The position numbers and the translations under genes were made by a program. 64,000 nucleotides of DNA from a virus: positions 18,937-82,936 of the IMG/VR virus record IMGVR_UViG_3300047321_000170, one strand, 5' to 3'. The notes under the pieces are model-generated. The model was not told where the DNA came from and ran no database searches. It saw only the letters and a list, made by a program, of their open reading frames with translations. How positions within the stretch are numbered: position 1 is the stretch's first letter; each line of letters opens with the position of its first letter. Below, piece after piece: positions 1 to 7,245 of this stretch.

Positions 1-1224
1 CGCCCATTCAGTCCTGCCCCACCACCGGGCCGCAAGGATGCACTGATACGCACACTGAAGATCCAGCTCGGGCTCTCGTGCAACTACAGCTGCGAGTACT
101 GCTCGCAGCGCTTCGTGCCTCACGCGGAGCCAACCGGCCCTTACTCTGTCGACCACTTCATGTCTCGCCTCACCTGGTCCGTCACGCTGGCCGACGATGC
201 CGAAGTCGAGTTCTGGGGTGGTGAGCCGCTGGTCTACTGGAAGACGCTTGTTCCATTGGTGGACGCGCTTCGCATGCGCTACCCGGCGCTGACGCTGAAG
301 ATGATCACGAACGGCTCGCTGCTCGACGCGAACAAGGTCAGCTGGCTGGTCACGAACGGCTTCCATATCGGCCTGTCGCACGATGGCCCCGGTCAGAAGG
401 TGCGCGGTCCTGATCCGCTCGACGAGCCACAGACGCGCGACGCCATCCTCTCGCTGTATCGACGGCTCGCACCGCTGGGGCGCATGTCGTTCAACACGAT
501 GCTGCACAAGGACAACCGGTCGCGCGCGGCAGCGCAGGACTTCTTCGTCAAGCTGACGGGTGACGCGAACGTGCCCATCGGTGAGGGCATGCTGATCGAC
601 GCCTACGACGAAGGCGGCAAGGGCATGTCCATGCTGGATCTGGACGCGCACATCGACTACCGCAAGCAGACCTTCGACGAGCTGCGCGCTGGCCGCGCCG
701 TCAACTTCACGAGCGTTACCGGGAAGATCCATGACTTCGCGGACTCGCTTCAGACGAGCCGCCCCGGCTCCTCGGTCGGCCAGAAGTGCGGCTCGGATCG
801 CAGCGACGTGGTCACCGTGACACTGAACGGCGATGTGCTGACGTGCCAGAATGTGTCGGCAGTCTCGACGGCCCCCAACGGCAAGCCTCACCGAGCGGGC
901 TCCATCGAGAGCATCGACAGCGTAAAACTCGAGTCCTCGCGCCACTGGTCAACACGCGTGAACTGTTCGAGCTGCCCGGTCGTGCAGCTCTGCAAAGGCT
1001 CCTGCATGTTTCTGGAGGGCGACCTCTGGGACGTGACGTGTGAGAGCGCCTACAGCGACAACGTGGTGTTCCTGGCCACCGCCCTGTTCGAGCTGACTGG
1101 CTGCACCCTGAAGACTATCAAGCCGATGACGGGGCACTTGCCCGAGCACCGTCGCAACGTCTTCGGCCCACTCACCACCAAGCGGACCACCACCCGCCAA
1201 CCGATCTGGATCAAACAGCAATGA
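1..1224 (+). CDS. Radical SAM/SPASM enzyme (5' end uncertain or cut by window edge)
   Basis: The frame is open from base 1. It carries the radical SAM cluster motif CNYSCEYC, with cysteine codons at 79, 91 and 100, which binds the 4Fe-4S cluster that cleaves S-adenosylmethionine. A GGEPL SAM-binding motif follows. A C-terminal SPASM region (about 780-1050) has seven cysteines (QKCG, LTCQN, NCSSC, LCKGSC, VTCES), as in anaerobic sulfatase-maturase and RiPP-maturase relatives that modify peptides. GTG 115 lies after the cluster motif and cannot be the start. The start is upstream of the window, or possibly CTG 43 behind AAGGA 34-38. The stop overlaps the next ATG by 4 bases. Family assignment is firm; the substrate is unknown. 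Confidence 0.88.
   Translation, partial: RPFSPAPPPGRKDALIRTLKIQLGLSCNYSCEYCSQRFVPHAEPTGPYSVDHFMSRLTWSVTLADDAEVEFWGGEPLVYWKTLVPLVDALRMRYPALTLKMITNGSLLDANKVSWLVTNGFHIGLSHDGPGQKVRGPDPLDEPQTRDAILSLYRRLAPLGRMSFNTMLHKDNRSRAAAQDFFVKLTGDANVPIGEGMLIDAYDEGGKGMSMLDLDAHIDYRKQTFDELRAGRAVNFTSVTGKIHDFADSLQTSRPGSSVGQKCGSDRSDVVTVTLNGDVLTCQNVSAVSTAPNGKPHRAGSIESIDSVKLESSRHWSTRVNCSSCPVVQLCKGSCMFLEGDLWDVTCESAYSDNVVFLATALFELTGCTLKTIKPMTGHLPEHRRNVFGPLTTKRTTTRQPIWIKQQ
16..30 (+). promoter_or_regulatory. CCACCAC-loop hairpin
   Basis: GCCC (16-19) pairs with GGGC (27-30) around loop CACCACC. Bases 18-34 are identical to 61835-61851 in front of the major capsid gene. An AAGGA follows at 34-38. If this is a leader, as elsewhere in the genome, the radical SAM gene would start just after it. 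Confidence 0.5.
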
Positions 1225-1604
1225 ACGAAGCTACCCAAGCCCTCGACCCCCAACCGTTGATCGACGCACTGACGCGCCAGCGCAACGAACAATGCGACCG
1301 TGTCGCGCAAGCTGAGGCCGCGCTCTTCTCGACGCAGGCCGCGCTCCAGCAGACGCTGGCCAACCAGGCGAAGACGCAGTCGATGCTTGACGACACGCTG
1401 GTTGCGATGAAGCAACAGCAGGATCTGCACGCGACCAGTCTGGATGAACGAGAGCGCATCGAAGCCGGTCTGCGCGATCAGATCAAGAGCTTGGAGTCGC
1501 AGCTCGACTCCTACACGCGCGTACCCACAACCGTAGCCGTCTCTGTGGAGATGCCGCCTGAGGCTCCGGCACCGCTGGCCTATCCGGGGTCAATGCCTAC
1601 CTGA
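1221..1604 (+). CDS. Coiled-coil protein coupled to the radical SAM gene
   Basis: This 127-residue protein begins at an ATG that overlaps the radical SAM stop as ATGA, so the two are probably translated together. Residues about 15-95 are rich in Q, L, A, E and K with heptad-like spacing, consistent with a long coiled coil. The tail is Pro/Ala-rich (PPEAPAPLAYPGS). There is no signal peptide and no cysteine cluster. It may be the partner or substrate of the radical SAM enzyme or a small virion or assembly protein; the sequence does not decide. Confidence 0.75.
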   Translation: MNEATQALDPQPLIDALTRQRNEQCDRVAQAEAALFSTQAALQQTLANQAKTQSMLDDTLVAMKQQQDLHATSLDERERIEAGLRDQIKSLESQLDSYTRVPTTVAVSVEMPPEAPAPLAYPGSMPT

Positions 1605-1630
1605 CACCACCGTGGTTCAGCGTAGTTCAT

Positions 1631-1656
1631 AAGGGAACCTAACAGGTTCCCTTTTG
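1631..1656 (+). terminator. Rho-independent terminator after the radical SAM unit
   Basis: AAGGGAACC (1631-1639) and GGTTCCCTT (1645-1653) form a 9-bp stem with loop TAACA, followed by Ts. It separates the radical SAM pair from the lysis promoter. Confidence 0.85.
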
Positions 1657-1678
1657 CTTTGCTGTGCGAAGAAACTCT

Positions 1679-1707
1679 TTGTGTTGGGTTTACGCGGCCA
1701 ATAAAAT
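1679..1707 (+). promoter_or_regulatory. Sigma-70-type promoter for the lysis/fibre operon
   Basis: TTGTGT (1679-1684), a 17-base spacer and TAAAAT (1702-1707). The start site is expected near 1713, at the base of the hairpin at 1711. The -35 context CTCTTTGTGTTG closely resembles the promoter before the terminase. Confidence 0.75.
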
Positions 1708-1710
1708 TTC

Positions 1711-1736
1711 GGCACTCACCACCACCACAGAGTGCC
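1711..1736 (+). promoter_or_regulatory. CCACCAC-loop hairpin at the 5' end of the lysis mRNA
   Basis: GGCACTC and GAGTGCC form a perfect 7-bp stem around ACCACCACCACA. It lies at the predicted transcript start and ends 4 bases before the endolysin ATG, where a Shine-Dalgarno sequence would be; no AGGAG-like site is present. Confidence 0.7.
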
Positions 1737-1740
1737 CCTC

Positions 1741-2271
1741 ATGTCCGTCACATCCGATCAGCTGCGGAAGATCTGGACGCATGCTCCTTCAGTGCGCTGC
1801 GTGTCGTTCGCGCCGCTGCTGAGCAGCGCAATGCAGCGCTTTGGCATCGACACCCCCGAAGAGATCGTCGAGTTCCTGGCTCAAGTCTCGCACGAGTCTG
1901 GCGAAGGCCAGTGGCTCAAGGAGCTGGCCAGCGGCAAGGCCTACGAAGGCCGTAAGGATCTCGGCAACACGCAACCGGGCTGGGGTGTTCTCTACAAAGG
2001 CCGCGGCTTGATCCAATGCACGGGATACACGAACTACGTGCTTATGGGCCATCTGTTGGGCCTAGACCTGATCAACCATCCGGAGCTGCTGGAAGAGCCC
2101 GCTAACGCGTGCTTGAGCGCCGCAGCATTCTGGTGGAACCACCATCTCGATAACCTCGCGTTGAAGAAGGACTTCGTCGGTGTGACGAAGGTCATCAACG
2201 GCGGAACGAACGGCCTCAAGGAGCGTGAAGAGTATCTGGCGCTCGCCCGCGCCGCTCTGGGAGTGAACTGA
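1741..2271 (+). CDS. Endolysin, GH19 chitinase-like muramidase
   Basis: This protein of about 176 residues matches the phage GH19 endolysin fold. AQVSHESGE (about 47-55) carries the candidate catalytic Glu52, and YKGRGLIQCTGYTNY is the conserved GRG-Q-TG-NY block of the family. It would hydrolyse peptidoglycan at the end of infection. There is no signal peptide, so it needs a holin. ATG 1741 is preferred to GTG 1732, which lies in the hairpin arm. Its TGA overlaps the next ATG, starting the lysis cassette. Confidence 0.9.
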   Translation: MSVTSDQLRKIWTHAPSVRCVSFAPLLSSAMQRFGIDTPEEIVEFLAQVSHESGEGQWLKELASGKAYEGRKDLGNTQPGWGVLYKGRGLIQCTGYTNYVLMGHLLGLDLINHPELLEEPANACLSAAAFWWNHHLDNLALKKDFVGVTKVINGGTNGLKEREEYLALARAALGVN

Positions 2272-2681
2272 TGCCACGATCCAGCGACTTCATCGCAAGA
2301 CTAGGCTTCACGACCTACACACTGGTCGTGTGTCTCACTTCCATCTTCTCTAACAACTGGGTGGCGGTTGTGAGTCGGTATAGCGGAGGGGCGGTCTTCT
2401 CGACGCTCCTCCTGCTGACCGGCACGTTGCTGGTGATCGACCTGGTCATCAACGACCTCATGCCCGAGCGGTTCGTTTTCCAATGGGGTTTGAAGTGGCG
2501 TCACTGGGTCTACCCCTGCGTGTCATTTGCCTTCACGTCGCTCCTTTTTATCGCTGAACAAACCTATAAGAGCGTCCCTCTCGACGCCCTCGCGGTCTAC
2601 GGCTCGATGGCCCTTATCGGCGTCGTGCTGAGTTTCCGCAATCTCTTTTCTGAACGGGGTCGAGTGTGCAAAGAACACTAA
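2271..2681 (+). CDS. Multi-pass membrane protein of the lysis cassette
   Basis: A 136-residue protein with about four hydrophobic stretches (near 11-28, 38-60, 77-95 and 105-122) and basic loops. It starts in the endolysin stop (TGATG) and overlaps the following membrane gene. Position and topology suit a holin, antiholin or other lysis-timing protein. No family is recognised, so the role rests on context. Confidence 0.75.
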   Translation: MPRSSDFIARLGFTTYTLVVCLTSIFSNNWVAVVSRYSGGAVFSTLLLLTGTLLVIDLVINDLMPERFVFQWGLKWRHWVYPCVSFAFTSLLFIAEQTYKSVPLDALAVYGSMALIGVVLSFRNLFSERGRVCKEH

Positions 2682-3067
2682 GAATCTGGGCGCTCTTGCT
2701 GGCGCTCACCTGGTCCGCAGCGGCCTATGCAGCAACCCATGCACAAGTCGCATTCGGTTCTGACCTGGCCCGCATCCCGATGCTGGCCTATGTCATCACG
2801 ATCGTGCTGAGCGGCATCGGTGGCGCCGCTTCCACGCTTCAGAAGCTGTCGCGCGCCGCAGACCTGTCGCGCTGGCAGCTGGAGGTCGTGAAAGACACCG
2901 TGTCGGCAATCGTCGCGGGCCTGCTCGTGTTCTTCCTGTGCGAGTCGTTCGAGTGGGATTCAGCGCGCGAGGCCTTCGCGATCACGATCGCCGGCTACGG
3001 AAACTCGAAGCTGATCGACCTGATGTTCCGCAACTTCGTGAAGCAACTGCCGGAGCCGAAGCAATGA
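2666..3067 (+). CDS. Putative holin
   Basis: A 133-residue protein starting at GTG 2666. It has an N-terminal hydrophobic segment with a signal-like AAAYAATHA end, a second membrane segment (AYVITIVLSGIGGAAS), and a third (VSAIVAGLLVFFLC) before a charged C-terminus. This resembles phage holins that permeabilise the inner membrane for endolysin release. It overlaps the genes on both sides, so the cassette is tightly coupled. Which of the two membrane genes is the true holin cannot be decided here. Confidence 0.7.
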   Translation: MQRTLRIWALLLALTWSAAAYAATHAQVAFGSDLARIPMLAYVITIVLSGIGGAASTLQKLSRAADLSRWQLEVVKDTVSAIVAGLLVFFLCESFEWDSAREAFAITIAGYGNSKLIDLMFRNFVKQLPEPKQ

Positions 3068-3600
3068 GCCTCCAATTCACAGCCATTTGTGCCGCCGTCG
3101 CCGCGTTGGTTGCGGCAGGCGGCAGCTGGTACGTGACCCGCGATGTCTACAAAGCCGACATCGCAGTCATGCAACGCGACGCGGCGACTGCGGCGGAACA
3201 CGCGCAGCAGCATCTCGACAGCGCGCTGGCTTTCGCGCAGACGCAGTCTCAACTCGATCTCAACGCGATCGACCAGAACTACAGGACGAAGATCAATGAA
3301 AAGGATTCTCAGCATCAGCTCGATGTCGCTGCTGTGCGCAACGGCACTCTCCGCTTGCGTGACAGCGCCGCAACCTGCCGCGCCGCAGATGAACAAGTTC
3401 CAACTGGCACCAGTGTCAGCGGAGCTGATGGAGCCGGTGGTGCCGAACTATCGCCTGCGGCTACTGAGTTTCTTCTCGGAGAAGCCGACCGAGCAGACGG
3501 CCAAGCCCTTCGCGTTACAGCCCTCCAGCAAGTAGTCGCTGATGACCGCAAGGTCATCGACGAGCTGGTGCGCAGCTTGATGGGGGTAGCTGCAAAGTGA
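3064..3600 (+). CDS. Rz: Inner-membrane spanin (Rz-like)
   Basis: Starting at ATG 3064 the 178-residue protein has one N-terminal membrane segment (about 5-25) followed by a Gln/Ala/Asp-rich coiled-coil periplasmic region and LRLRDSAATC, typical of Rz proteins. With Rz1 it spans the periplasm and disrupts the outer membrane after the peptidoglycan is cut. A lipoprotein gene lies wholly inside it in another frame, the classic lambda-type Rz/Rz1 nesting. Confidence 0.85.
   Translation: MSLQFTAICAAVAALVAAGGSWYVTRDVYKADIAVMQRDAATAAEHAQQHLDSALAFAQTQSQLDLNAIDQNYRTKINEKDSQHQLDVAAVRNGTLRLRDSAATCRAADEQVPTGTSVSGADGAGGAELSPAATEFLLGEADRADGQALRVTALQQVVADDRKVIDELVRSLMGVAAK
3296..3535 (+). CDS. Rz1: Outer-membrane spanin lipoprotein (Rz1-like), nested in Rz
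   Basis: ATG 3296 opens a 79-residue frame inside the Rz gene. The signal peptide ends in lipobox LSAC, with Cys21 as the predicted lipidated residue, followed by a Pro-rich mature N-terminus (VTAPQPAAPQ). Both features are typical of Rz1. The coding is entirely out of frame with Rz. Confidence 0.85.
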   Translation: MKRILSISSMSLLCATALSACVTAPQPAAPQMNKFQLAPVSAELMEPVVPNYRLRLLSFFSEKPTEQTAKPFALQPSSK

Positions 3601-4301
3601 CCATCGCTGCTCCGCTCTCAGTCGCGCCTGTCAATCCGGAAGGCCAGCCGATCGTGCTGGTCATCGCGCCGGTCTACAACAATCTCGGAACAAACATGCC
3701 TGTGAAGCTCCTGCATGGAAGTGGTGCGCCGTCTAATGACATCGGTACGGACGGCGACTCCTACATGAACGACGACAACGGATACTTCTACGGGCCGAAA
3801 GCAAACGGCCTGTGGCCGTCTGGCTACTCGCTGAAGGGGAACACCGGGGATCGTGGGCTCGATGGCGCACCGGGCGATCCGGGGCCTGCTGGCCCCAAGG
3901 GCGCTGACGGCGCAGCTGGTCCGCAGGGTCCGAAAGGCGACAGCTTCTATGACGTGTTCACGTACCCGATTCCGGACGTGGCGCCGGGGGCGCATGCCGA
4001 GCTGGACATGACAGGCTCGGTCCCCTCCTTCGGCAAGACCACCGTCATGTTCCAGTCGGTGCGCGTGGTCGTGCAGACGGCCGATCCGTACCGCATCGAG
4101 ATCTGCGAGCGTGACGCGCAGAACGCCGACACGGTGATCTACGCAAGCGCGCCGCAGCTCGACGCTTCGTACCGTGACAGTCGGCCGTTCACTGCGGACA
4201 AGCTCGATCCTGCGAACAAGCTGATCTTCAAGTTCTATAACCAGGCGTCGAGCACGACGATCTCTGGCGCGCAGTTGCGCACTGTCTCGACGGGAGTGTA
4301 A
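3597..4301 (+). CDS. Collagen-like tail/fibre protein
   Basis: A 234-residue protein starting at GTG 3597, which overlaps the Rz stop as GTGA. The N-terminal part ends in GYFYGPKANGLWPSGYSL, a tail-attachment type of stretch. About 12 Gly-X-Y triplets follow (residues 83-118), then a beta-rich C-terminal domain. The collagen segment predicts trimerisation. It is probably a virion fibre or adhesin component, since fibre genes follow directly. Confidence 0.75.
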   Translation: MTIAAPLSVAPVNPEGQPIVLVIAPVYNNLGTNMPVKLLHGSGAPSNDIGTDGDSYMNDDNGYFYGPKANGLWPSGYSLKGNTGDRGLDGAPGDPGPAGPKGADGAAGPQGPKGDSFYDVFTYPIPDVAPGAHAELDMTGSVPSFGKTTVMFQSVRVVVQTADPYRIEICERDAQNADTVIYASAPQLDASYRDSRPFTADKLDPANKLIFKFYNQASSTTISGAQLRTVSTGV

Positions 4302-7235
4302 ATGCGACCACCGTGGGACTCAGTCAACGACTTCCTTCAGATCTACCCCGGTACGCTGAATCAGGGGCTGGACCCGGCGAACCTGCGCGACCAGTTCTTC
4401 CCGGCCAGCGCGTTCGTGCTGAACGAATCTTTCACGCTGCCTGGCGGAACTGGCAAGACTACCGGGGCGTGGTCGTCGGATTCTGGCGACCAGACGATGC
4501 CGGCCGCGCAGATGGAACCTCGCGTCTACTGCACGAAGGGCAAGGCAACGCTCAACTTCAACGGCACATCGCTGGTCCTGCGTATTCAGCTTGACTCGGA
4601 CTGGGGCACTGCCGCGATCTACATCGACGGCAAAGCTCCCAGCACGATGGGTCTGGCTACCGCGCTCGACACGATCAACTGCAACCTCGACACGTCCAGC
4701 TACCCCGGCATGCAGCCGGGAGTGCGTCAGTACATCGACGTGCTGGTGGCAGATGGACTGACACCAGGCCTGCACACGGTCGACCTGTATGCGACGAACG
4801 GCGGGACTACCAAGTACCTGGTGGTCTCGGGTGCGAAGGTACGCTCGTACAACAAGCAGCCGTTCGTGCTCAGCGGCTGGAAAGCAGCTAACCTGAATAC
4901 CGGCAAGCTGACGCTCGCGAACCGTGGTGCGGACGCCGTGCTGAACGTGACGTTGCAGGTTCCGGCGACGTTCAAGCAGGCAAGCGACGGCACCGCCTTC
5001 GCCTCACCGATCGCGGTCGGGAACCTGACGCCTGACTCACAGTTCGACCTCAACTATTCGATCGACGGCTCGGGCCAGCCCGACAACGTCTCGATCCCGC
5101 TGTACCTGTCGGGGCTCTACCGAGATCCAGCTGGCGCCGTCCAAGTGAACACGCCGTTCACCTATGGCATGACCAGCTCCGCGGTCACCTTCGGCCCGCT
5201 CAACGGCTGGTCGTTCGACGCGGATACACCCGATGGTTCCACGCGCGCGATCTCGAATGGCACGGCCAAGACGCTCAGCTTCTTCACGAGCGCAACCTCG
5301 GTGGACTTCACACTCCAGCGCGACAACGGCTGGGGCACAGCATCCGTACTGGTCAACGGCGTCTCGTACGGCACGCTCACGTCCAACGATGCAGTAGGTG
5401 GAGGCTTCCTCGCGGTTCAGACGATCTCTGGTCTGCCGGCTGGTAAGAAGCAGGTTGTCATCTCGACGCTCGGGACAGCAGCTCACCCACTCGTCATCAC
5501 CAAGATCGCTGGTCAGAACAGCGACTGGTACTCGCAGGTTAATGAAACCATCTTCGTCAACTACGCCTTCAGCAACGTACCTCCGTTCGCTGTTGATGCG
5601 GCATGGGCGAAGGACGATGTCGGCGTGACGTGGGTCAATCCCGACACCAGCAAGGTGGATCTCAGCATCCCGCGAGACAGCCGCAATGCAACCGGCGTGC
5701 GCGCGTATGCCCGGTTCCCCACCTTCGCGGTCTACTACCAGAGTGGCAAGCAGGACATCCTCTCCAGCTATGACCTCGTGATCGTGGACCCCAACGGGGT
5801 CTCACGACAGGACGTGCAGGCTCTTCAAGCCAAAGGGATCAAGGTTCTAGGATACGTCTCGTTCGGCGAAGAAGACGGCATCGTGCAGGACATCTACGAT
5901 CCGAACTCGCCGATCGGCCCGTGGAGGGATGACGGCCTGGGCACTGGCGGCTACGCCTCCTACTACAACAAGGGCGGCAACCTGTACGGCGAGCCCACCG
6001 AATGCAATCGCGACCTTCAGCGCACACAAGGCCTGAAGCAGTGCGAGCTGGGCCGCGCCGAATACTTCACGGGTCGCGGTCGATGCAGCCAGGCCTGCAC
6101 GTTCGACAGCCGCGCTGGCTACGTGACGTACAGCGCGGGTGGCAAATGCGGCGGTGGCTTCACGAGCAGCAATAACTGGATTCGTGACGAGTCGGCAGCA
6201 TGCACGAACGGTGACTGCCCCAAGTACACGCCGGTCAACAAGAAGTGCCCGAAGTGGATCGAACCAGATGTGGGTTGGGGGCAGGACTTTTCGCAGACGG
6301 AAGACTTCCCTGACCAGAACGGCATCTGGGGCTCGACGTACATCAACCCGCTCGCGCCAAGGTGGAAGGAGAAACTTCAAACCTTGTACCTTCCGACTGT
6401 GCTCGATGCTGGCGTGAAGTACATCGAAGAGGTCAAGACACTCGTGGCCTATGGCTCGACACAAATGAGCTTCCGTGCCGCCCACTGGCCGATCGACGAT
6501 GCCGAAGAGTTGGTCCTCACCAACGCTGACCGCAGCATCACGTACACGCCGAATCTGCACTTCGGATACGACAAGGCGACCGGCGCGTTCACGATGGACA
6601 ACAACGTTGGCGTGGAAGACTTCGGCTGGCCTCCGCTCGTCGCGGGACAACAGCTGTTGCTCACGTACACGCGCAAAGGCCTGCAATGCGATGGCGTGTT
6701 CATGGACACGGTCGATACGGTTGACATCTACCCGTCCGACGCATTCCAGCAGGCGATGGCTGACATGATCAACAGCCTGTTCGACGAGCGTAAGGCCACC
6801 ACGCCCAAGCTCTTCTGCTCGAACCGTGGCTTCACGATCCTGCCGAAGATCGTCCAGTCGTGTGAGTACGTCATGTTCGAGAGCTGGCTCACGGACTATG
6901 ACTTCGAGAAAGGCGTCTATGGCCCGATCACAGATCCTGAGTCCATCGCGTTCAACAACGGTGTGAAGGCGATGCTCCGTCAGCTGCGGCGTGAGCACAC
7001 CTTCGATGTTCTGTCGTTGAACTACTGCACGAACGGCCCTGCTGGCAACACGCTGCGTCAGTACCTGTATGACACCGACTCGGCGGAAGGCTACATGAGC
7101 TGGTCTTCCGTGATTGAACTCGACGACCCACTCCCGCAGCAGCAGATGCAAACGACTGTCGCCGCCGCGATCCGTTCGAACGTGTGGGCACTGCTGCGCA
7201 GCGGCGGTCTCACTGACGGCCAACCTAATAGCTAA
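4302..7235 (+). CDS. Tail-associated glycosidase, GH114-like TIM barrel with carbohydrate-binding modules
   Basis: A 977-residue protein. Two similar beta-sandwich modules (about 55-190 and 295-410) share a DxxWGTAxxxxxG motif and look like carbohydrate-binding domains. From about 465 the sequence matches the GH114/endo-alpha-1,4-polygalactosaminidase type: YDLVIVDPNGV, LQAKGIKVLGYVSFGE, GVFMDTVDTVD (about 798-808) and MFESW (about 860). An insertion at about 565-650 contains eight cysteines. The likely role is cleavage of a galactosamine-type exopolysaccharide or capsule on the host surface. The fold assignment is moderate, the substrate inferred. Confidence 0.78.
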   Translation: MRPPWDSVNDFLQIYPGTLNQGLDPANLRDQFFPASAFVLNESFTLPGGTGKTTGAWSSDSGDQTMPAAQMEPRVYCTKGKATLNFNGTSLVLRIQLDSDWGTAAIYIDGKAPSTMGLATALDTINCNLDTSSYPGMQPGVRQYIDVLVADGLTPGLHTVDLYATNGGTTKYLVVSGAKVRSYNKQPFVLSGWKAANLNTGKLTLANRGADAVLNVTLQVPATFKQASDGTAFASPIAVGNLTPDSQFDLNYSIDGSGQPDNVSIPLYLSGLYRDPAGAVQVNTPFTYGMTSSAVTFGPLNGWSFDADTPDGSTRAISNGTAKTLSFFTSATSVDFTLQRDNGWGTASVLVNGVSYGTLTSNDAVGGGFLAVQTISGLPAGKKQVVISTLGTAAHPLVITKIAGQNSDWYSQVNETIFVNYAFSNVPPFAVDAAWAKDDVGVTWVNPDTSKVDLSIPRDSRNATGVRAYARFPTFAVYYQSGKQDILSSYDLVIVDPNGVSRQDVQALQAKGIKVLGYVSFGEEDGIVQDIYDPNSPIGPWRDDGLGTGGYASYYNKGGNLYGEPTECNRDLQRTQGLKQCELGRAEYFTGRGRCSQACTFDSRAGYVTYSAGGKCGGGFTSSNNWIRDESAACTNGDCPKYTPVNKKCPKWIEPDVGWGQDFSQTEDFPDQNGIWGSTYINPLAPRWKEKLQTLYLPTVLDAGVKYIEEVKTLVAYGSTQMSFRAAHWPIDDAEELVLTNADRSITYTPNLHFGYDKATGAFTMDNNVGVEDFGWPPLVAGQQLLLTYTRKGLQCDGVFMDTVDTVDIYPSDAFQQAMADMINSLFDERKATTPKLFCSNRGFTILPKIVQSCEYVMFESWLTDYDFEKGVYGPITDPESIAFNNGVKAMLRQLRREHTFDVLSLNYCTNGPAGNTLRQYLYDTDSAEGYMSWSSVIELDDPLPQQQMQTTVAAAIRSNVWALLRSGGLTDGQPNS

Positions 7236-7245
7236 CGAGGCACCT

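Noticed and set aside
1605-1620. CACCACCGTGG palindrome
   Set aside because: Contains CACCACC but not as a loop; more likely part of the end of the transcript before the terminator.
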